From positions 1 through 5,993 of the forward strand of contig JARCMB010000360.1 in the NCBI GenBank assembly GCA_030248825.1: a DNA stretch of 5,993 nt, in the 5' to 3' direction. This stretch comes from Pseudanabaenaceae cyanobacterium MP8IB2.15. Its GTDB lineage: Bacteria; Cyanobacteriota; Cyanobacteriia; Pseudanabaenales; Pseudanabaenaceae. Below, piece by piece: positions 1 through 5,993 of this stretch; the first letter of the stretch is position 1, and every line of letters starts with the position of its first letter. The notes below the pieces were generated by a model that saw only the letters and a program-made list of their open reading frames with translations, did not search any database and had not been told where the DNA came from. The position numbers were made by a program, and so were the translations under genes.

Positions 1-1849
1 GGGTCATATCGCCAATCACGGCAAAAACCACCGTCTTGCTACCTGGAGTAGATTGCAATTCGATCGCGCCATCATGTAGAGCTTGACGAGCCTGAGCGAT
101 CGTCGTGCGAATTGGTAAAGGCGACTTGCTAGCAGTGATTGGGATGCCTTTGTTTTTAGTGGTCAAAGCCCATTCATAGGCCGCTTGAATGCTATTAGAA
201 TCGGTCGGGAAAATCGGGAAGATGTTACCGTTACGCATCATTGCGGCGAAGTAAGCTTCGATTTCGGGACGTTGGTGTGTCCAGCCATTGCGTCCTTGCT
301 CCAAGGCCCCTGCGGTAAACAGGCAGATCGTTGAAGGCGTAGGGCGGCGCAATTCTGCCATCGCTTGGGTCACGGTTTGCCAAATCGGTAAGCCATTGAT
401 CGCAAAAGACTCATAAGAACACCAGAGCGATCGACTGCCCATCAGTGCTAAACCTACTGCCAGCCCCGCACAAGCATCTTCGCTTAAAGGTTCGTAAACT
501 TGACCACCTGGCTCTTGGAAATAGAGCGGATCGGATGTAGGGTGATTGATCTTGAGGGCTTGGTTGATGTTGGCAAGACCTGAAGCTTCATTCCCATCGG
601 CATTTGTGACCAGAAAAGACTTGTCTGCCTGCCCCACAGCCGCGACCAGTTTACCCATCGCCGTGGTTGCAACTTTAGGATCGCCGCCTACCGCAAACTC
701 CTCTAGGGGCAATTTACCCAGATCGACCAGAGGCAGAATGGATTCGGTCACGGCTGTTTTTGCGGCTGGCCCACCACCCGCATTCTCAAAGTTAGTCCGA
801 ACTAATTGCCATGCGGCGGGTGAGAGCGCGCGAGTTTTTAGACCATTGATGATATCGGCATTGTCTAAGGTGTGGTGGGCGTAGAGGTTATGAGATTTTG
901 CCCCTCTTGCATGTACACCCGCGCCCTTGAGTTGCTTGATGATAAATACTGTGAGCTTGCCACCGAGAGCCGATCGAGCCGATCGAGCCATCTCAACTAA
1001 AACTGCTTCGGTGAAAGCCAGACGCTGCCCAAACGAAAAAGCCGTGCTGTCTACATACGCGCCTGCCTGATTCCGATCGTCAAAATCCTTGGCATCAACT
1101 AGTACAACTTCCTCGAAGCCATTGCCATGCCAATAAGCGATCATTTGGGCGTTGGTTTTGGTGGAAACCATGCTGTGATGCTCTTGGCTGTAGCCATTCC
1201 ACACTAGGACGGGCAAAAAGTTGGTAGCACTGGGGTAAGCCGTGTGAAAGTGCATGATCGCGCTCATCGGGTATGGTTCGCCCATACCACCGTCACCCAT
1301 CGTAAATGGGAAAAGTTTGTCTCGATGCAGCAGCGCCGCCGCCATTGCAAAGTGTTGTCCTTGTCCCAACGGTCCCGCAGGTGCGAGAATGCCTGGAATA
1401 AAGCCCGATAGGTGTCCCAGCAGTCCATGTTGTTCGCGAAACCTGTCGCGCAACTGGGTGACGATCGAAATGCCCATGTCTTCTAGTGATCGATCGAGAA
1501 ACATGGCACTGTAGAAGCCAGGCGCGTGATGCCCAACTTCGGTGAGAATATTTTTGTGCCCCAACATTACTAAGGCCGCGTAGGCTTCAACTGAGCTGGC
1601 AAAACCACCTGGGTGTCCTGAGGCTTTACTGGCAGTAACTTGGAGGGTGAGATAGCGCAGGGCATCTGCCGCCAGCAGAGTCTGAAACACTGATGCTCGA
1701 TCTTTAGGATTGTCGATCGAGGTTTTCCCTGATGGAATTACAGGCGATCGCCCGTAGGTGTCAAATTCAGGCTGAGGCTCGCCAAAATACTGAATCCCTT
1801 CACAAAAAGCGGGAACTGTTTCGGTCAACTCTTGGACGGCAATACTCAT
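1..1849 (-). CDS. Transketolase/phosphoketolase-superfamily TPP enzyme (phosphoketolase-like), C-terminus cut by window edge
   Basis: The 616 visible residues begin MSIAVQELTE at an ATG and run open off the left edge. The family is probably 700-800 residues, so the last domain is missing. It is a thiamine-diphosphate enzyme acting on sugar phosphates, presumably cytosolic. Transketolase-like motifs are GHPGG at 78-82, GHH at 106-108, H146 and GPLGQG at 159-164. The cofactor motif is GDG at 185-187 with N218 in WNGY; NGY at this place is typical of phosphoketolases. The second half is phosphoketolase-like: NEASG with E421 (candidate catalytic Glu), CSYESF, THQRP with H525, and SKSPLP near K575. 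From memory, relatives carry conflicting automated names (phosphoketolase, transketolase, xylulose 5-phosphate 3-epimerase), so I leave the exact reaction open. No Shine-Dalgarno precedes the ATG, as is common in cyanobacteria. The 275-nt gap upstream suggests its own promoter. Superfamily is confident; substrate is not. Confidence 0.85.
   Translation of the reverse strand, partial: MSIAVQELTETVPAFCEGIQYFGEPQPEFDTYGRSPVIPSGKTSIDNPKDRASVFQTLLAADALRYLTLQVTASKASGHPGGFASSVEAYAALVMLGHKNILTEVGHHAPGFYSAMFLDRSLEDMGISIVTQLRDRFREQHGLLGHLSGFIPGILAPAGPLGQGQHFAMAAALLHRDKLFPFTMGDGGMGEPYPMSAIMHFHTAYPSATNFLPVLVWNGYSQEHHSMVSTKTNAQMIAYWHGNGFEEVVLVDAKDFDDRNQAGAYVDSTAFSFGQRLAFTEAVLVEMARSARSALGGKLTVFIIKQLKGAGVHARGAKSHNLYAHHTLDNADIINGLKTRALSPAAWQLVRTNFENAGGGPAAKTAVTESILPLVDLGKLPLEEFAVGGDPKVATTAMGKLVAAVGQADKSFLVTNADGNEASGLANINQALKINHPTSDPLYFQEPGGQVYEPLSEDACAGLAVGLALMGSRSLWCSYESFAINGLPIWQTVTQAMAELRRPTPSTICLFTAGALEQGRNGWTHQRPEIEAYFAAMMRNGNIFPIFPTDSNSIQAAYEWALTTKNKGIPITASKSPLPIRTTIAQARQALHDGAIELQSTPGSKTVVFAVIGDMT
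971..988. repeat. 9-nt tandem duplication built on CGATCG
   Basis: Two perfect copies of the 9-mer CGATCGAGC lie head to tail inside the TPP-enzyme gene. Because the unit is three codons, it adds a second Ala-Arg-Ser (residues 288-290 and 291-293) without shifting the frame. It looks like local expansion of a HIP1-type palindrome. Confidence 0.7.
1744..1751. repeat. Canonical HIP1 octamer GCGATCGC
   Basis: This is the only exact GCGATCGC found by eye, and it lies within the extended palindrome GGCGATCGCC. HIP1 is a highly iterated palindrome of many cyanobacterial genomes and supports the taxonomic assignment. Most other CGATCG copies here have A/T-biased flanks, often TCGATCGA. Confidence 0.8.
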
Positions 1850-2124
1850 AAACGTTGTTCTATAAGTTATATAAACTAGGGCTTATCGGCGATTTCTGCC
1901 AATAACTAATCCTACATCTCTATGCCACCTTCGGCAGAACATGAATGAGTTTTATCCCAAAAAATCAGTAATTATCAATTTCTGAATTTAGGATGGCTAA
2001 GTAACTAAACGAATAGCGGTAGTCTGGACATCTGTTGTTACGTTAATTAGTGGAGGATTAGGCTTTTACTTTGGTGGAAGCAATAAGGGATATTTTTTTG
2101 TACTGCGATCTCATTCCAAATTGA
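1850..2124. other. 275-nt intergenic region upstream of the TPP enzyme
   Basis: This AT-rich stretch lies between the ogt stop and the start of the TPP-enzyme gene and holds no credible gene. It should contain the promoter of the downstream minus-strand gene. A candidate -10 (TATAAC on the minus strand, 1866-1871) sits about 17 nt before the ATG, but I find no good -35 at the usual spacing. A TTGGCA, a good -35 match, lies further upstream at about 25 nt, which is too far for that -10. I see no strong hairpin followed by a minus-strand T run that would terminate ogt. The promoter assignment is therefore weak. Confidence 0.5.
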
Positions 2125-2661
2125 TTATGGAATACTTGATTCTCTTTCTAGTAGAGCTTGTTTACGATCGATCCCCCAACGATAGCCTGTGAGCTTACCA
2201 TTACTCCCCACCACCCGATGACAAGGCACTACTACTGCAACTTGATTCGAGGCACAGGCACTCGCTACAGCCCTTACGGCTTTGGGATTGCCGATCTTTT
2301 GGGCTAATTCTGCATAACTAAGCGTATTACCTACGGGAATTGCTTGGAGAGCTTGCCAAACTTTTTGCTGGAATGCAGTTCCTTGAGTATCAAGCGGCAG
2401 ATTGAGACCGATCTGGGGCATCTCAATAAAAGCGATTATTTGAGTTACCCATTGATTAAAGGTAAGGTGATCTTTACAGAATTTTGCTTGAGGAAATTGG
2501 TGATGGATTTGCTGCTCCAATGCCTCTGGACTCTCGCCAAACTCGATCGAGCAGATTCCATTTTCTGTCGCTGCCACAATCACCCAACCTAAAAATGATT
2601 CACCTGTAGCATAGTGAACTTCTCTGCCTTTTGCACCTGCTTTGGACTCTGTGGGGGGCAT
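2125..2661 (-). CDS. ogt: Methylated-DNA--[protein]-cysteine S-methyltransferase (O6-alkylguanine-DNA alkyltransferase)
   Basis: This 178-residue suicide repair protein moves the methyl group from O6-methylguanine (and O4-methylthymine) in DNA to its own cysteine. The active-site motif PCHRVVG carries C147 and H148. Numbered against human MGMT with a constant offset of two, the other key residues are present: Y116 (base flipping), R130 (Arg finger in AVRAVASACASN), N139 and E174 (Cys-His-Glu network). Residues 17-75 form the usual N-terminal ribonuclease-like domain. The GTAFQQKVWQAL and GYRWGIDRK stretches resemble the C-terminal half of E. coli Ada, but there is no Ada metal-binding or AraC-type domain, so this is a stand-alone repair enzyme. 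I chose the ATG at 2661: it lies 11 nt after the methyltransferase stop, behind a weak AAGAAA, and gives the family length. The frame stays open a further 46 codons upstream, but those overlap the preceding gene. Probably cotranscribed with that methyltransferase. Confidence 0.95.
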   Translation of the reverse strand: MPPTESKAGAKGREVHYATGESFLGWVIVAATENGICSIEFGESPEALEQQIHHQFPQAKFCKDHLTFNQWVTQIIAFIEMPQIGLNLPLDTQGTAFQQKVWQALQAIPVGNTLSYAELAQKIGNPKAVRAVASACASNQVAVVVPCHRVVGSNGKLTGYRWGIDRKQALLERESSIP

Positions 2662-2672
2662 TTTCTTGCGAA

Positions 2673-3542
2673 CTAATTTTGGTGATTTGGTTTTGGTAAG
2701 TGCCAAAGTTGAATTTGATAACAGAGATGTCGATCGAAAATTTTGCGTGCCTCTAGCCCTTCCACGATTGACTGTTTGAGCCAGCGCCGATACATCCAAC
2801 GTAGCAGCTTGTACAATGGCGGCACAGCGATTTGAATCAAATTGGCAATATATTCGATTGTATTCAAGCCAAATCGTTGAAAAATATCGATCGACAGATC
2901 GATCGTTGGGGCAATTTGGGCAGAAATATCCTCTGTTTTAATCAAGCTAAATCCAGACTGCTCTAATGCCGCCTGAAGTTCAGAGATCGCATGGCAATTA
3001 GAAAAGATTCCTTCCTTATAGCTAGGATCGGAGCGCATCATATCAGCAAGCAACAAGTAGCCACCATCAAGCAAAAGCTTAGAAGCACCTCTAGCAATAT
3101 CGATCGAGGAGATGTATTGACTACTCTCACTCAAAAAAACTAAGTCATAGGAATGATTTGCTTTAAAATCCTCAAAATTACTGAGATGAAAGGTTGCCAG
3201 ACCATTAGTAGCCTTCAGAAATAATTCTTTTTGGAATGGATCGGGTGCGAGTCCTTCAACGACAAAGCCACGCTCAAGTAGGTAAGCGGCATTTCCACCA
3301 ATCCCACAGCCAACATCCAATATGGTTTTAATTTCTGAGGGGATAAAGCTTAAAAGTTTTTGGGCATAGGCTTCTTGGGCAACTCTTAGATCGCTAATTG
3401 TCAGCTCTTTATCCAAAAGTGGCAGTGGTTCCCAATATCCATAGTGAAGAAAGGGGGAACCTGTCAATCCGAGGTAGTATTTTAAAGCGGCATTTTGGTA
3501 GCGAGTTGCTTGTGGAATAGAAGTTGAGTCTGACTTTGGCAT
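2673..3542 (-). CDS. Class I SAM-dependent methyltransferase, substrate unknown
   Basis: The 289-residue protein has a Rossmann-type methyltransferase fold. Motif I, LDVGCGIGGNA, lies at 75-85 and binds SAM. Strand beta2 follows as FVVEGLAPDP (93-102). SYDLVFLSES at 131-140 is the post-II/motif IV region, and LLLDGGYLLLADMM at 156-169 is motif III-like. The N-terminal LHYGYWEPL (32-40) is a motif seen in UbiE/tocopherol-type small-molecule methyltransferases. The last 60 residues are rich in aromatic, hydrophobic and basic residues (PPLYKLLRWMYRRWLK at 241-256), which may suit a hydrophobic substrate or a membrane surface; this is inference. There is no signal peptide. One oddity is that the acidic residue expected at the end of beta2 is A99, with D101 two residues later. 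It is followed closely by ogt, probably in one operon, and preceded by a 108-nt gap that may hold the promoter. A DNA methyltransferase is unlikely because no NPPY-type motif is seen. Confidence 0.9.
   Translation of the reverse strand: MPKSDSTSIPQATRYQNAALKYYLGLTGSPFLHYGYWEPLPLLDKELTISDLRVAQEAYAQKLLSFIPSEIKTILDVGCGIGGNAAYLLERGFVVEGLAPDPFQKELFLKATNGLATFHLSNFEDFKANHSYDLVFLSESSQYISSIDIARGASKLLLDGGYLLLADMMRSDPSYKEGIFSNCHAISELQAALEQSGFSLIKTEDISAQIAPTIDLSIDIFQRFGLNTIEYIANLIQIAVPPLYKLLRWMYRRWLKQSIVEGLEARKIFDRHLCYQIQLWHLPKPNHQN
2888..2905. repeat. Paired CGATCG palindromes, period 12
   Basis: Two CGATCG copies start 12 nt apart (2888 and 2900) inside the methyltransferase gene. The surrounding codons read as Thr-Ile-Asp-Leu-Ser-Ile-Asp-Ile, so the spacing preserves frame. 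Confidence 0.6.
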
Positions 3543-3650
3543 GATGAGGATTTTGGCTGGAATTTTAGTCGCAATGATTTAAGGCAAGACTTCATCATAC
3601 ATGCAGTGGTGCTAGTACAGGCTATCTCTACTTCGATCGACTCGCAACAA
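3543..3650. other. 108-nt intergenic region upstream of the methyltransferase
   Basis: This gap separates the amidohydrolase stop from the methyltransferase start on the minus strand. A TATGAT match to a -10 box is at 3594-3599 (minus strand), but the bases 17 nt upstream (GCCTGT) are a poor -35. No terminator-like hairpin with a T run is visible after the amidohydrolase, so read-through remains possible. One CGATCG palindrome (3634-3639) lies here, outside any coding sequence. Promoter confidence is low. Confidence 0.4.
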
Positions 3651-5387
3651 TCAAACTTCTCTTTTTCTTCGCATCGATCGTATCGATCGCAATACTTCTC
3701 CTAGTCGTTCACGTCCTAATCGATCGATTATTTCACCGCTCTGAACTACAGCCTTACCTTTGATGTAAACCGTCTGGATGATCGACTCGGAGCCACGCTT
3801 CACCATCCGAGGATCGCCATCGAGGATCGGATCGTTAATCTGAATTTGAGGACTAATTGGTTGGGATAAAGCTTCAGGTCGCAGCAGCACCAGATCGGCT
3901 TTAGCCCCAATTTTGATTACGCCTGTATCTAGCCCAAACCACTGGGCAGGTTCGCTTGTGATCCGCGAGATCGCTTTTGCAGGGGACATAAATCCCGTGG
4001 TCACGGCTTGCTTGAGTAAAGAGAGTGCGCCATCGTAATAACCCAAATTTCGCACATGCGCCCCTGCATCGGTAAACCCAGGCAAGATATGGGGATGACG
4101 CATTAATGCTAGACGTGGTTTGAGTCGATCGTTTGCACCTGTTGCCACCCACCGTAGATCGGTATCGTATTGCTCCAATAAATCCATCAAACAGGTGACG
4201 GGATGCTGCCCAAGTTGTCGTGCTGCTGCCGCGAAACTCATACCTTCTAGGGTTCGATCGGGACATTGGAGGATTTCCATCAATTCCAATTGGCGGTGAA
4301 AAGACTTTAATCCTCCTGCTGTCCATTCGCGCCGAAATTGTGATTTAAAGCTGGTCGATCGCCAGAGTTGCTGACGTTCCGATCGAGAGTCGCAGTCATT
4401 CAGCTTTACGCCGCAGGGAAATTCTTCAAACAAGGGCGTAACTGGCCCATCGGAATAAATCGTGAATGGTTCGGTTAAAGTTTGGAAGCGAATGTTACAT
4501 CCCAAGATCCGATTTAGCACGAATAATATAGGTGCGAACAGTCGCCACAGCAAACGATTCTGTACCGTATCCAGTGCAGCTAGAATCGTCATCCTCAGTG
4601 GTGGTCGCCCTAAGCCCAATCCCATCCTAACCAACTCAAACATCGACATCAATCGCTGGATATTTGGGGTCGTCTGAAACACAGCATCTCGATCTCGACA
4701 GACATCCGCCAACATTGAGTATTCTCTAAAGTCAGCGTGTTGGGAAGGAATGGAGCGACCGCGCCAAGCTCCACTCATCATGTGCCACGGAAACATATCG
4801 ATCGAAATGCCAATAAACCCAGCATCTAAAGCATCGATCGCGATCGATCTCATCTTTGCTAGGTCATTAACGGTGGCTCGATCGGTTAAACTTCGTTCTA
4901 ATCCCATCACTTCGGCTCTGAGCGCACTATGTCCCAACATCGGTGCGACATTTGCGCCCAACATTAGATCTGTTTGCAAATGTTTGAGATACTGACGCGG
5001 TGTACTCCAAGATACGGAGCTTTGCAGCCATTTCTGAATCAATACAGGTGATAGGGTTTCGACTCGCTGAAAGATATCCGCCAGAACTTTTGGCTCTCCA
5101 ATCGCTAAGGACAAACTGCAATTCCCAATCACAACGCTGGTCACGCCATGTTGCACCGATTCTGTTAGCCCTGGCGCAATCTCTAGCTCTAGATCGTAGT
5201 GGGTATGGATATCGACAAACCCTGGCATAACCCAGAGTCCATCTGCATCATAGACTTCCTTGCTGGGTAATTTTAGGGATGGTTCGATCGAATCAATATA
5301 TCCAGCTTTAATCCCAATATCCACACGCATCGGCGGAGTTCCCAACCCATCAAATACTAATCCGTTTTTGATGATCGAGTCCAGCAT
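3651..5387 (-). CDS. Amidohydrolase family protein, D-aminoacylase (N-acyl-D-amino-acid deacylase)-like
   Basis: The 578-residue protein is a metal-dependent hydrolase of the amidohydrolase superfamily. The opening (IIKNGLVFDGLG) and closing (KIGAKADLVLL at 492-502) halves form the small beta-sandwich typical of D-aminoacylase and dihydroorotase relatives. Between them, GFVDIHTHYD carries the metal pair H61 and H63, and C90 in IGNCS sits 27 residues after H63, as C96 sits after H69 in Alcaligenes D-aminoacylase. FTDAGAH at 438-444 supplies the catalytic-type Asp (D440). The two further His ligands of D-aminoacylase (H220, H250) have no evident match; the region reads AVFQTTPNI at 235-243. The stretch 279-296 is unusually hydrophobic but mid-protein, and no signal peptide is present. 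The C-terminus is very basic (RSIRSMRRKREV). At 578 residues it is longer than the roughly 480 usual for D-aminoacylase. It starts 18 nt after thrC, suggesting cotranscription. The superfamily is firm, the substrate unknown. Confidence 0.88.
   Translation of the reverse strand: MLDSIIKNGLVFDGLGTPPMRVDIGIKAGYIDSIEPSLKLPSKEVYDADGLWVMPGFVDIHTHYDLELEIAPGLTESVQHGVTSVVIGNCSLSLAIGEPKVLADIFQRVETLSPVLIQKWLQSSVSWSTPRQYLKHLQTDLMLGANVAPMLGHSALRAEVMGLERSLTDRATVNDLAKMRSIAIDALDAGFIGISIDMFPWHMMSGAWRGRSIPSQHADFREYSMLADVCRDRDAVFQTTPNIQRLMSMFELVRMGLGLGRPPLRMTILAALDTVQNRLLWRLFAPILFVLNRILGCNIRFQTLTEPFTIYSDGPVTPLFEEFPCGVKLNDCDSRSERQQLWRSTSFKSQFRREWTAGGLKSFHRQLELMEILQCPDRTLEGMSFAAAARQLGQHPVTCLMDLLEQYDTDLRWVATGANDRLKPRLALMRHPHILPGFTDAGAHVRNLGYYDGALSLLKQAVTTGFMSPAKAISRITSEPAQWFGLDTGVIKIGAKADLVLLRPEALSQPISPQIQINDPILDGDPRMVKRGSESIIQTVYIKGKAVVQSGEIIDRLGRERLGEVLRSIRSMRRKREV
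3673..3690. repeat. 9-nt imperfect tandem duplication built on ATCGATCG
   Basis: The units ATCGATCGT and ATCGATCGC lie head to tail near the 3' end of the amidohydrolase gene. On the coding strand they give Arg-Ser-Ile-Arg-Ser-Met (residues 568-573). The period is three codons, as in the duplication at 971-988. Confidence 0.65.
4835..4846. repeat. Two directly abutting CGATCG palindromes
   Basis: CGATCG is repeated without a gap inside the amidohydrolase gene, coding for part of MRSIAIDAL (residues 179-187). The 6-nt period keeps frame. Confidence 0.6.
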
Positions 5388-5405
5388 GATAGGAGTTAAA
5401 AGAGA

Positions 5406-5993
5406 TTAAAAACCGATGATCTTAGCGATGCTTTGGAGATCGGGCGCAACACCTTGATGGAACTTCGCTGTGGCAGTCGAGATCGCGGTATCTGGATCTT
5501 TTAAACCATTGCCTGTGAGGACGCACACAACTGTTGCACCGTCTGGAACTTGGGCACTAACCTTAAGCAATCCTGCTACAGATGCGGCACTCGCTGGTTC
5601 GCAGAAGATCCCTTCTTCACCCGCAAGCAGGGCATAAGCCGTTAAGATTTCTCGATCGGTGACGCTATGAAACTCGCCACCACTCTCGGCTTGAGCTGTC
5701 AGTGCGGTTTTCCAGCCAGCAGGGTTGCCAATCCGAATTGCTGTGGCGATCGTTTCGGGGTTTTCGACAATTTTGCCTGTGACGATGGGAGCTGCACCTG
5801 CGGCTTGAAACCCCATCATCTGAGGTAGCTTTTTCATTTTGCCAGCAGCGTGATATTGCTTAAATCCCATCCAATATGCCGAAATGTTGCCAGCATTCCC
5901 AACTGGGATACATAGCCAGTCAGGAGATTCGCCCATAGCTTCGACAATCTCAAACGCGGCAGTCTTTTGCCCTTCCAATCGATAGGGATTAAC
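5406..5993 (-). CDS. thrC: Threonine synthase, C-terminal half (N-terminus beyond the window)
   Basis: The 195 visible residues are the end of a PLP-dependent fold-type II enzyme that converts O-phosphohomoserine to threonine and phosphate, the last step of threonine synthesis. The frame is open to the right edge and begins VNPYRLEGQKTAAFEI, a typical threonine synthase segment. The glycine-rich loop PVGNAGN (30-36 of the visible part) is the PLP phosphate-binding loop. CEPASAAS and VLTGNGLKDPDTA (158-170) are the conserved C-terminal motifs, with T160 near the PLP ring nitrogen. The lysine that binds PLP lies outside the window. A TTG at 5978 is an internal leucine codon, not the start, because the family homology continues upstream of it. 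The stop is 18 nt before the amidohydrolase start. Threonine dehydratase is less likely given this motif set. Confidence 0.93.
   Translation of the reverse strand, partial: VNPYRLEGQKTAAFEIVEAMGESPDWLCIPVGNAGNISAYWMGFKQYHAAGKMKKLPQMMGFQAAGAAPIVTGKIVENPETIATAIRIGNPAGWKTALTAQAESGGEFHSVTDREILTAYALLAGEEGIFCEPASAASVAGLLKVSAQVPDGATVVCVLTGNGLKDPDTAISTATAKFHQGVAPDLQSIAKIIGF

Noticed and set aside
546..1514. Plus-strand open frames at 546-884 and 1254-1514
   Set aside because: Both lie antisense inside the well-supported TPP-enzyme gene and their translations resemble no family.
1906..2061. Inverted repeat CTAATCCT (1906-1913) and AGGATTAG (2054-2061)
   Set aside because: An 8-bp match separated by 140 nt in AT-rich DNA is expected by chance and has no target-site duplication or transposase nearby.
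2093..2099. Run of seven T on the plus strand as a rho-independent terminator
   Set aside because: No stable stem precedes it on the plus strand and no plus-strand gene exists to terminate; on the minus strand it is an A run.
2090..2103. NtcA-like site (minus strand GTA, eight bases, TAT)
   Set aside because: The right half should be TAC, the site is about 240 nt from the next start codon, and no -10 box lies at the distance expected for an NtcA promoter.
2058..2114. 18-residue minus-strand ORF in the gap after ogt
   Set aside because: It is short enough to arise by chance, has no ribosome binding site and no recognisable sequence.
2662..2799. 46-codon upstream extension of the ogt frame with an in-frame start at 2799
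   Set aside because: It overlaps the 3' end of the methyltransferase by 127 nt, is low-complexity and basic with no family similarity, and the ATG at 2661 gives a normal-length enzyme right after the upstream stop.
3901..5230. Several other open frames on both strands inside the amidohydrolase gene (for example 3901-4326, 4462-4677, 4750-4995, 5000-5230)
   Set aside because: They are shadows of a gene with clear motifs; none shows a recognisable domain or its own start signals.
5976..5978. TTG as the start codon of the threonine synthase fragment
   Set aside because: The codons before it (VNPYR) continue the conserved threonine synthase sequence, and the PLP-lysine domain must lie further upstream, so this TTG is an internal leucine.

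Overview
The window looks cyanobacterial. The palindrome CGATCG, the core of the cyanobacterial HIP1 element, occurs about 31 times by hand count, against one or two expected by chance. The protein families also fit a cyanobacterium of moderate GC, and few genes have a clear Shine-Dalgarno sequence. I cannot name the genus.

All five genes read leftward on the minus strand, so transcription enters at the right edge. In order they are: the C-terminal half of threonine synthase (thrC, cut by the right edge); a 578-residue amidohydrolase of the D-aminoacylase type, 18 nt after thrC; a 108-nt gap; a class I SAM-dependent methyltransferase; a stand-alone O6-alkylguanine-DNA alkyltransferase (ogt), 11 nt after it; a 275-nt AT-rich gap; and a large thiamine-diphosphate enzyme of the transketolase/phosphoketolase superfamily, cut by the left edge.

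The likely transcription units are thrC-amidohydrolase, methyltransferase-ogt, and the TPP enzyme alone. Their roles are amino-acid biosynthesis plus a putative amide hydrolase, a small-molecule methyltransferase plus DNA alkylation repair, and sugar-phosphate carbon metabolism. Nothing in the sequence ties the three units into one pathway.

I see no mobile element, CRISPR array, tRNA, rRNA, phage gene or defence cassette, and no convincing new multi-gene system. The points most worth a second look are four. The TPP enzyme mixes transketolase and phosphoketolase motifs. The amidohydrolase keeps only some of the D-aminoacylase metal ligands. The HIP1-like repeats are biased to TCGATCGA rather than GCGATCGC. 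Paired CGATCG copies sit at in-frame spacings inside genes.
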